From Rhynchopus sp. YZ270_cl-10 (lineage: Eukaryota; Euglenozoa; Diplonemea; Diplonemida; Diplonemidae), in assembly GCA_964035575.1 (NCBI GenBank), contig OZ037892.1, positions 682,001 through 746,000 of the forward strand: a DNA stretch of 64,000 bases. The letters are read 5' to 3'. Below are positions 31,795-41,800 of this stretch, in pieces. Both the position numbers and the translations under genes were made by a program. Below the pieces are notes generated by a model that was not told where the DNA came from, made no database searches, and saw only the letters and a program-made list of their open reading frames with translations. Numbering within the stretch: position 1 is the stretch's first letter; the number at the start of each line of letters is the position of its first letter.

Positions 31795-32292
31795 TGGTGC
31801 TTCCCGGGGGGTGTGCATTTCACAAATTTTCACAAAATGTGACAAGTTTTCACAAATTTTCACAACACGAAAACCGCTACAAAATTGTGAAGGCTGGTGA
31901 AAAGTGGTGAAAAATTGTGAAAAATTGTGAAAAATTGTGAAAAGTTGTGAATAGTTGTGAAAAGTTGTGAATTGATTTTTTTTTTTTGTGTGCTTTTTTT
32001 TTGGGCGGGGTGGTGACCCACCCATTGAGGGGTACGCTGGGATTCACAAGATAGAACGTGATGTGGTGTACCTGTGTACCTGTGTACTGTGTGATGTGCG
32101 GAAATGACGAGAACTTGTCCATTTCGGCAAATTGACCCCACCACTGGCCGTACGGATTCCGGAAATGCAAATGCCGGCGTTTAAGAGCTTCACCAACGAG
32201 AGAAAAAAGGGTAGTGAAAAGTTGTGAATAGTTGTGAAAAGTTGTGAATTGAATTGAAAATTTGTGAAATGCATACCCCCCGGGAAGCACCA
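31795..32292. mobile_element. 498-bp MITE with 5-bp TSD and TTCACAA arrays
   Basis: Ends are TGGTGCTTCCCGGGGGGTGT and GCATTTCACAAATTTTC, mirrored with small changes at 32292. TTATC flanks both sides (31790-31794 and 32293-32297). The interior holds arrays of a heptamer-like TTCACAA/TTGTGAA motif (31810-31970 and 32215-32260). A related MITE with TSD GAATA surrounds the nested elements at 50989-54503. Confidence 0.78.
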
Positions 32293-32576
32293 TTATCACA
32301 CTTTTTTTTCTGTACTTCGAAACCCCCACCTTTTTGCATTCCCCCTACTAAGTACAAGTCCCCCTTAACCTAGGGAGGATGGGCTACTCGGATATTATGT
32401 GCTTCACTCTCCTTTTGAAGAAAGGTCATCATTTTGAATATATTTTCCCCTTTTTTTTTTTTTGATTGCCAAGGTGTCTTTACGCGTAGGTGTGTGGACG
32501 AAGTGTTTTTTCCCCCCCAATGTCGTTAAGATGGGTGGCATATTTATCAATTTTTTTTTTCTTGACGAACCCCATA

Positions 32577-32675
32577 CGGCGGGGCTGTCACACCTGTGAC
32601 ACAGCTGAGGGTGTGTAACTTTCAATGCTATGCGACATGTTGTGACAGTGTCACATGTGACACAGCCCCGCCGTG
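32577..32675. mobile_element. about 100-bp MITE inserted in a SINE-like copy
   Basis: CGGCGGGGCTGTCACA at 32577 is mirrored by TGTGACACAGCCCCGCCG ending at 32673. On either side, CGAACCCCA and GAGAACTCCATTGGGCATGC can be joined to give the SINE-like sequence seen intact at 24030-24110. Exact ends and duplication are ambiguous by 1-2 bp. Confidence 0.65.
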
Positions 32676-35104
32676 CAGAGAACTCCATTGGGCATGCACA
32701 CGGTTTCCCCAAGGGCGAAGTTGAATGCAGGTACATCATTCCGCGAAAGAAGCAGTGCCCGTGTGTCCGAACGGTTTTCGTGATGGGGTATGCCGCATGG
32801 TAACCCATTTTGGTACCTCCCCTCCCAGCCTCCCCATCTGGTTGCCGTGTTTTGCGTGCTCTTTGACAGTTTTTTGAACTGTGATTACTGGGGAGACATC
32901 ACAAAAAAGGGGGGTTGGGGGTGATCTGCGTCTATACCTTCTGTAGTACAGAGGCTTCGGCCGTTGAGTACAGATCGTTATACCATGTAGGTATAACGTG
33001 ATTGTCGATACAACAAAAAAAAAATATTTTTTCTGTAGTCTTGTTGCTTGTCCTTTGTAAGCCTCAACCTGAACCTTATTTCATTGTTTGCAAGGGAGTG
33101 CCCCCTCCAACAGGGTAATAGAGCAATCAACGGAGAAAAAAACCCCCCCTTTTTTCCTTTTATCAGAGTTACTATTTTTCAGATGAATAGGCGCATGAGG
33201 CATATTCATATTTACTTCGTTCTTTTTCTTCTCATAGGATGATCTCCCTACGAGGCTCGAGCCATCTTTGATTTTTTTCTTTTTTCTTTTCTTTTCAGAA
33301 CATGGTTTGCCACCTGTATGTGTGTGCTCTGCTTTTCTGAGATTTTTTTTTAAATTTTTTCGATCAGCGCCCCGCACCCCAAAACCAAATAATCAGTGGG
33401 ACAGTCAACACACCCCCTCTTTCTTTCTTTAATTTGTGTATATGCTAATTTTATAATACTGCAACTAAAAAAAACAAATAAAAAAAACACGAGAAGTGCC
33501 ACGCTCTGTTCAGATGTGGTTCTACTGTACAAGATTTTTTTTTTAAAAAATACACATGACACATGCTCCCTTTCTTAGACTCCTTCCCACTCTCTTCCGA
33601 GCAAGGTCTGTGCAGAGTAATTGCAATATTCCTAGTCGGAAAGAGAGAGAAATGGTTAGGAGAAGAAAAGAGAGAGGGGGAGAAGGGGGGGGATCGGCAA
33701 TCTGACGGAGCTGCTCCGATGGTCGACGAGGCTCTGCTTGCATTATTTTGATTTGCGCTGCAAGAAAATCGTCACCACACATAGAACGCAAAATTGCCCA
33801 ACCCGCCACAATACTGCACCCACATTTATTTTTGAATTTATTTTTTCTTCCCACGATTTCACATTTTACTTACTTAAATAACCCCTGGGACGTTATTTCC
33901 CATTTTTTTTTTTTCTCTGGATTTCTTGGGATGCACTCTCTCCTTGCAACCCTCATCTTTTATTTAGATGTATGCACGAGAAGCACATCTTTTCAAATTT
34001 TCTTCAGATGTAAACCACAAAATGGATTGTAGGACTGCATGGTTGGGGGTGTCCACTCCCCCCCGGTGCACCCGGTCATACCAAAAGGTACACTGTTCAC
34101 GAGAGGGCTTTGTATTTCAACTCTTTTTTTTTTTTCTTTCTCCTTTTCTTTACTCCTCTATCTACCAACCGTCTTTCCGAAGCATGTTCCTGCCTTAAAA
34201 AGGGAGGTGAAAAAAACGTCGTAATAATTCTGAGGGGGGAAAGGAATCCTGTCAAAAAAGGCAACCCATATACACACATTCTGGCTTTTATAAACTTCCT
34301 ACAACTGCTTCTCAAGACTTCCCCTTCACCGCTTTAGGTGAGGTGATTGTCGATGAACACCAACAGTTTTATAAAAAAAATAGTGAAGTACACTCTAGGC
34401 TACACTAATACAATGAAGTTTTCAAAAAGAAGGAGTAAAAAATAAAAAAAATTGGTGTATATTGTGTGTTGTGTCGTTACCCTATGTGTGCCCGTCTCCT
34501 TTCGCGCTCTTCTCCTTATGTTTATTAAGAGAGGCTTGGGCTCAAATGAATTCTTGTATTTTCCCCCCCTTTTCAAAACCTTTCTGACGGTGTGTATGGT
34601 TGTCTCACTGAATCAGAGGTTTTTCTGTTCTTTTAAGGTGACGGAATCAATGCAAGACTGCCTCGTATTTTACTTTTTTTTCTCTTTCCAGCACCTTTTT
34701 ATAGGGGAGCCTATACCGGTAATTTTGGCTCCTTTTGATTTTAAATTGAAATTACTAAGTCTTTTTTGACCTACGACCCCGGCAATGCATTTTTTGGGAC
34801 TCTGTGGACGCAAATGAGCAAAAATTTAAACAAAATGCTGCCCGTTGACGCATTTAAACGCACATTTTGTTGAAAATTGTCATTTTGCACTGGATTTGCC
34901 TTTGCCATTTTCGATTTTTTTCGATTTTTTCAAAAAAAAAAAAATTTTTTTTTTGAGCCCAAAACACCCCCACAAGGCCAATACCACCACACAGAGGTGG
35001 TTTTTAGGTGTTTTTGTGTAAAAAAACACAGTTTTTTTGGTATGATTTTTTTCATAATATATATTATGTTGCAGCTAAAAAGTGTCCTTTTTAACCTGGG
35101 AGTG
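32676..35104. other. intergenic stretch, no gene seen
   Basis: It contains repeat F (32945-33020), a GATG..GCACATTCATCTTTCAAG-type module near 33180, repeat D (34002-34125), repeat G (34380-34425), and an AT-rich stretch leading into the satellite. No convincing coding frame is present. Confidence 0.5.
34002..34125 (+). repeat. dispersed repeat D, long copy
   Basis: It is almost identical to 38438-38562 over about 120 bp. Both contain GGACTGCATGGTTGGGGGTG, TGCACCCGGTCATACCAAAA and GTTCACGAGAGGGCTT, and both end TTTGTATTTCAACTC before a T run. Confidence 0.8.
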
Positions 35105-36925
35105 ACAGGTACCTACTTAAGAAGTAAAATTCTGGCACTTTTCAGAGGATGTTAACCAGTCGCCTACTCAAAAAGTAAAATTCTGGCACTTTTCAGAGGA
35201 TGTTCACAAGTCCCCTACTCAAAAAGTAAAATTCTGGTACTTTTCAGAGGATGTTCACAAGTCGCCTACTTAAGAAGTAAAATTCTGGCACTTTTCAGAG
35301 GATGTTCATTGGTAACCTACCCAGGAAGTAAAATTCTGGTACTTTTGGGAGGATGTTCATTAGTCACCTACCCAAAAAATAAAATTTGGGCACTTTTGGG
35401 AGGATGTTCATTGGTCACATACCCAGGAAGTAAAATTTGAGTACTTTTGGGAGGATATTCAGTGGTCACCTACCCAGGAAGTAAAATTTGGGTACTTTTG
35501 GGAGGATGTTCAGTGGTCACCTACCCAGGAAGTTAAATTTGGGTACTTTTGGGAGGATGTTCATTGGTGACCTACCCAGGAAGTAAAATTTGAGTACTTT
35601 TGGGAGGATGTTCATTGGTCACATACCCAGGAAGTAAAATTTGAGTACTTTTGGGAGGATGTTCAGTGGTCACCTACCCAGGAAGTAAAATTTGGGTACT
35701 TTTGGGAGGATGTTCATTGGTCACATACCCAGGAAGTAAAATTTGGGTACTTTTGGGAGGATGTTCATTGGTAACCTACCCAGGAAGTAAAATTTGGGTA
35801 CTTTTGGGAGGATGTTCATTGGTCACATACCCAGGAAGTAAAATTTGGGTACTTTTGGGAGGATGTTCATTGGTCACTTACCTAGGAAGTAAAATTCTGG
35901 TACTTTTGGGAGGATGTTCATTGGTCACCTACCCAGGAAGTAAAATTTGGGTACTTTTGGGAGGATGTTCATTGGTCACCTACCCAGGAAGTAAAATTTG
36001 GGTACTTTTGGGAGGATGTTCATTGGTCACATACCCAGGAAGTAAAATTTGGGTACTTTTGGGAGGATGTTCATTGGTCACATACCCAGGAAGTAAAATT
36101 TGGGTACTTTTGGGAGGATGTTCAGTGGTCACCTACCCAGGAAGTTAAATTTGGGTACTTTTGGGAGGATGTTCATTGGTGACCTACCCAGGAAGTAAAA
36201 TTTGAGTACTTTTGGGAGGATGTTCATTGGTCACATACCCAGGAAGTAAAATTTGAGTACTTTTGGGAGGATGTTCAGTGGTCACCTACCCAGGAAGTAA
36301 AATTTGGGTACTTTTGGGAGGATGTTCATTGGTTACCTTCCCAGGAAGTAAAATTTGAGTACTTTTGGGAGGATGTTCAGTGGTCACCTACCCAGGAAGT
36401 AAAATTTGGGTACTTTTGGGAGGATGTTCATTGGTCACATACCCAGGAAGTAAAATTTGGGTACTTTTGGGAGGATGTTCATTGGTCACTTACCTAGGAA
36501 GTAAAATTCTGGTACTTTTGGGAGGATGTTCATTGGTCACCTACCCAGGAAGTAAAATTTGGGTACTTTTGGGAGGATGTTCATTGGTCACATACCCAGG
36601 AAGTAAAATTCTGGTACTTTTGGGAGGATGTTCATTGGTCACCTACCCAGGAAGTAAAATTTGGGTACTTTTGGGAGGATGTTCATTGGTAACCTACCCA
36701 GGAAGTAAAATTTGGGTACTTTTGGGAGGATGTTCATTGGTCACATACCCAGGAAGTAAAATTTGGGTACTTTTGGGAGGATGTTCATTGGTCACATACC
36801 CAGGAAGTAAAATTCTGGTACTTTTGGGAGGATGTTCATTGGTCACATACCCAGGAAGTAAAATTTGGGTACTTTGGGGAGGATGTTCATTAGTCACCTA
36901 CCCAGGAAGTAAAATTCTGGTACTA
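35105..36925 (+). repeat. 51-bp satellite array, about 36 units
   Basis: The unit is built of GGAGGATGTTCATTGGTCAC, ATACCCAGGAAGTAAAATTT and GGGTACTTTTG (51 bp). Units at the 5' end (35105-35330) are divergent, while central ones are nearly identical. Variant units recur 612 bp apart (for example the GAAGTTAAATTT variant near 35530 and 36143), equal to 12 units, so there is a higher-order period. Because 51 is divisible by three, long frames with a 17-residue period stay open; I regard these as non-coding. Confidence 0.95.
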
Positions 36926-37284
36926 TTCCTTGAGGAACTGTACGGTTTATGTGGCGCTGTGAGCCATTTTGCTCTATTTTTTGATGTTTTTGCATCTAAA
37001 GGTCGAAAAATGGCTCAAAAGTGCCTGAAACCCGGCGGAAAGTGATTTTTGGTGTGGAATATAGGGTAGTTTCACATATTTTTTGGGTTTTTTTGCCGAA
37101 AGGCGCCAAATTTTCCGAGCCAAATGAAGGAATAGCCGGTGCATAGGCCCCCCTACTTTTTATTAAAAAAAAGGTAACAACAACAGCGTTTTCTTTCAGC
37201 TTTTTTTTACATTTTCCCCCGAATGCCTGCTTCCATCCTCCTGCGAGGCGGTTGCACTTTTTCAAATTCTATTTTTTTTTATTG

Positions 37285-37390
37285 TGAAGTGCTCTCTGGG
37301 GGTTTGATAACCCTCGGAGAAGCAGTGTCCCTGCGTCCGCCGATGAATGGTGAGGCGTTGTGCACTTTCAACTTCTCTTTTTTTCTTTTT
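37285..37390 (+). repeat. SINE-like copy
   Basis: GAAGTGCTCTCTGGGGGTTT, GATAACCCTCGGAGAAGCAG, CCTGCGTCCGCCGATGAATG and GTGAGGCGTTGTGCACTTTC are readable, ending in a T-rich tract. It parallels the minus-strand copy at 23990-24125. Confidence 0.6.
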
Positions 37391-38437
37391 TTTTCTTTTT
37401 TATCTGAAGATCTCAATATTGGATTTCTCACATTCTCCCCTCTCTCTACCCTTCTCCCCCTCTCCCCCCCTTTTCTGTTCTCACCGTTCCGAAAACACGC
37501 AAAAAAAAGTGTACGGAAACAATACCCCAAAACCCCCCAGATTTCTTATTTACCCCTCCTTAAAGAGATCATGCAAAACAAGCGACCCCCAGCCTCTCTC
37601 CATTTTTTTCTTCTTCTCAAATGATTTTTTTTAGGCCAAATATCAGTGTTTCCGCGCTCCTTCATTGGGTACGATTTTTGATGAAGAATCGTGATTTTGT
37701 ACATAAAAGGTAAATACGTCCCGAGCCCGGCGCGCTACGCGCGCCGGAAGTTAACGCAAGTTCGGGGCCTCCGGCGGAGAAACTAGAGTTCTGGCCCAAA
37801 AAACGTGTCCCAGCGCAGTCCCTGAGATTTCCAAAAAATAAAATAAAAAGGCGCGGTCGAGCCCGACCCGGAATGAGAGAATTCCTCGGGTATCCAACTG
37901 AGGAGTTCAACTTCATTGATATTTGAACCAGACACACGAATTATCAGTAACCTCAGTACGTGTACAAAAAGAAACGGTGGTCATAGCATCAAGGCTCCTG
38001 GCGAAGCCACGGTACGCAACATTTCAAAAAATTGCGCTTAAAATTGCACATTTTTACTGCCAAACTATGTCATGGGAAGGGTGTGATGCAAACTTGCGCC
38101 GCAGGCGCACGGTACGCTACTTTTATTTCTTTCGCCATGCTGCATGTTTCCTTTTCGTTCGGCGTTTGATCAATTGAGTCGCGTTCTGGCTGTGACGGGG
38201 TCACTTTGTTCATGAGGCCAGTTCTGGTCACTCTCAGAGGCTTATGTGGGGGATTTTTTTTTTTTTTTCGGGAATTTTTTTTTATTTTTATTTTTTTCCA
38301 ATGAAGAATTCTTCACTGGAAAAAAAAATTTTTTTGGGATTTTTTTTTTTTTCGAAGAATTCTTCATCGGATTCTTCAGCGCGGAAAGTCTGGCAAATAT
38401 GCGACTCAGGTGGAAGCGAGAGTAGTCGCATTTTTTA

Positions 38438-38562
38438 TCAGATGTACACTACGAAATGGATTGTAGGACTGCATGGTTGGGGGTGTCCACTCCCCCCCCG
38501 GTGCACCCGGTCATACCAAAAGGTACACACTGTTCACGAGAGGGCTTTTGTATTTCAACTCT
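38438..38562 (+). repeat. dispersed repeat D, long copy
   Basis: It is near-identical to 34002-34125 over about 120 bp, including GGACTGCATGGTTGGGGGTG, and ends before a short T run. Confidence 0.8.
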
Positions 38563-38814
38563 ACTTTTTTAAACCAACCCTAACCCCACCCCACAGGGAA
38601 GCAACCCACACACACACACCACACACACACACACACACACCCCTTTTTCCTCTCAAGTTTTCCTTTTTTATATTTTTCAAAAAGGAGAAGGGGTTGTTGG
38701 GGGCTTCGCCACCCTCTCACCCCCTCTCTGGTTCTCCACTCCCCCCAATTCCCTCTTTTTTTCTTCATCCTTGGGAATCACATATTAGTTGTACGTTAGA
38801 CATAACAGGGAAGA

Positions 38815-41800
38815 ATGTCGCGAACCCCGGGGTACCAACGTGGACGGCTTTTTGGTGAGGCCGAAACGAATATGTTTGCAAGCATGATGAGATATTCTGG
38901 GAGTGCCAGCGCACCGTCCTCTTGTACACGCGCGAAGGGGGGGAACAAACGTCTCTCCCTTGGTTTACTTGAAGAACGCCTTTGTGCTCTTGAAGATAGT
39001 TTTTCAGATGTCGAGCAACCTGCCCCGAGCAATGTATGGGGCCAATCTGAATTGCTTCGCAGGAAATGGTCCTTCTGGGTTGACACATGGGGTGAGGCAG
39101 GTGGTAGCACATCGGAACTAAAAGAGCTGTGCACGGTCGATAGCATCAAAACCTTTTGGGATTGGTTCAACGCCCTCGAAGTGCCTAAGATAAAGGGGAT
39201 GTCGTGGTACCTCTTTAAACAGGGGTTGGTTCCTAGATGGGAGGATGAGGCGAATAGATGTGGTGGGCACTTTACCATTTTGGTTCCAGAGGAGGAGCAA
39301 GGTGGGAAGCTATGGATGGACCTCGCATTAGCAACGGTGGCAGAACAGTTTGAAGGAAACGACCTGATTAATGGAGCAGGGATCAGCAACAAAGGGCATG
39401 CCTGCACCCTACAGCTTTGGCTGGCAACGAGGGACAAAACACTTCAGGATATGGTGCAGTTTCAGCTCATTGAGAAGCTCGGGAATTTGCCGCTTCTTTT
39501 CAAACCACACAACAGAATAGCAACCAGCCCGCCTTCTCAACGAGGCACCGTGGAGCTAAACAATACCACCGATTCTTCTCCCATCGACCGCATTAAGCAA
39601 GAATTAGAACAAAAGATGGGGTTATGGAGAGATATCAGATCCGGTGGGATGTCAAGCCGCCGGAGACCCAGCAGTGCGCCTGCACCGATCCAAAGAACGC
39701 ACCTTCTCAGCTCTGTGGAAGACCCTTCCTTGCCGGCACAGCTATCTGAGATTGCGACCGACCTTTTAGACATCGGCCGAAGCGCGACGGACACAATGAT
39801 TGGTGCAAACGAAGAAGAAGAAACAGAGGAGGAGCCTGTCATGCCTATCGAGAAGCCTACACTTTCCAAGGCAGCCAAACGTGCTGGCATCCGCTGTCTC
39901 AACCCTACTCTGGTCGAAACCAATACAGAGCTTACTCCTGCACCCAAGAGCGAACGCAAAGCGCCGCGCTCCACTATGCACGCCTCTCGGGGACGGGGTT
40001 TGGATCGGGAGGTCTCACAGAGGCGGAGCAGGAGTGACAACGATAGGGTGTTGTGCATTCCGTCACTTCCTCTGCCAAGCACCAGAGCGCGTGTTGGACC
40101 GCAGACGACATCGTTTAAGGCATTTGCGGCAGGGGTGAGCCCCATGGGGTCTGCGACCACAACACCACAAAGCCATCCAATGCACCCAGAGGACCGTGAT
40201 CTGCCTCGCAAGGAGCTGGTCCCGCTCCCCCCTGGCCCGTCCCCGGTGAAGGCTTGGGCGGATTCGGCGTGGGCTGTAGACTCGCCTTCGTTGGGAGGGG
40301 CTCCACCTAAGCCGTCGTCCTCAGGAAACCCTACTCCGCCTACATCAGCTCTCCCGGCTGGGAAGGCGGGGGCAGGAGGGATTTGGGCTCGCAAGCAGAA
40401 GGATGATGAGAAGTTTGTGAAGGCAGCGCAACCTACAGTCGCACCGCAGCAACAGCAGCAACAACAGCAGCAACAGCCTGCCACCCTTCCGCATGACGCA
40501 AGGGGGTTCTCATATGATTATAGAGGGCAACGATACCCTGAGCAGGCGCAAGGGGCAGTCCCATTCAAGCGTGATGTGCCGTTCAATGCAGGTGGAACGT
40601 ACACTGCGCCGTCCAACGGGCAGGTAGACCCGCGTAATGCGCAGCCAGACAGACGGATTGCAAACGCCGCGCCAAGCAAAGGGTCGTACACACAAGGAAA
40701 GTCATGCTCGTCTGCGTTCACGCATTCGGGGTACCTCTTCCCCCCAGGGTTGAACCGGAAGCAGCGTCGCACCATCATCTTCGCAAACGAACAACGCAAA
40801 GGCGAAGTAGCATCCATCGAAGGTGTCTGGATGGGGGACAACGTACCCGACGGGAACGTTACTGAGGAGGAGTACAATTTGTTGCGTGCAGGGAAGCTCG
40901 ACCCACGACACGTTACCCCACAGCCGAATAATGGGTGGGGGCAAGAAAAGGAGGGAGAGAAGGAGAAGGAGCACGACGACCATGCATCGCCTGGGCGTGA
41001 TGAGGGGCGGCTGTCTCCCGCGCCGCATGCAGAGGAGAACAGTGTGACAAAAGGGCTCTCGAATGTGAATATGCAGCAGCAGGTGTTGAATGCGTCAAAC
41101 GCTGCGCACATTATCGCACAACAGCAGCAACAACAACAGCAACATCAGCAGCACCATGTGCCCATGGTGAACCAGGCGCTCAGCTCTCGTGGTGCCTCTC
41201 CATTGCCCAAAGAGACGCCTCCAGTCATTGAGGAAAACGTGATCATCGATGCGGTCGCACAGCTCACCTCGCAAGTGTCGCAGCTCGACCCAGCGCTTAG
41301 AGCAACATCCCCCATAGGTTCCATTGCAAGTAGGCAGTCAGACCTCCCTTCGCCACCTGCGCTTGGCCCACCCATGACGCAGCTTAAGATGCAGCAGTTG
41401 CAGGAGCAGGCGAGACTCAACCCAGAGGCAGCCTCATTTGTACCGGTGATAGGCGATCCCAGGCAAATGATCGAGCCCCCAACACTGCTCAATGGTATGT
41501 TATCAGGAATGCTTTAAAAAGGGGGTTGTGATCCGTGAGAAAAATAACTCTTTTGAAACCTCGTAGGATTCGTGGGGAGGGATTCAGGGGGGGAATTTTT
41601 TGTGTCTTTTTGTGAAAAAGATTGCGCGATGAGTTACAAAAATCACACTTCATCGTACAAATCTTTTCCCAATGATTGGAAGGTGTTCAAGGTGACTTCG
41701 CTGATGCCGTACGATAGTCGATTGTGACCAAGGTGACTGGAGGCTTAGGGTCATCTTATAAATTTCTTCTCGGTATACCTGTCATACACTGTCATGAGAG

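Larger units (their letters stand above)
36926..38814. other. intergenic stretch with SINE-like and transposon fragments
   Basis: It contains a SINE-like copy (37285-37390), a GC palindrome (37727-37747, CCGGCGCGC..GCGCGCCGG), a diverged copy of block B of the hAT-like family (38092-38210: GCGCCGCAGGCGCACGGTAC then TGACGGGGTCAC), repeat D (38438-38562) and a CA microsatellite near 38608-38640. No gene was found. Confidence 0.5.

Noticed and set aside
35105-36925. Possible CRISPR array
   Set aside because: Whole 51-bp units repeat with no unique spacers, and the genomic context is eukaryotic.
35651-37045. Long open frames (165 and 226 codons) with a 17-residue period
   Set aside because: They are the translation of the 51-bp satellite. 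The unit is divisible by three, so frames stay open by default, and the neighbouring diverged units contain stops.
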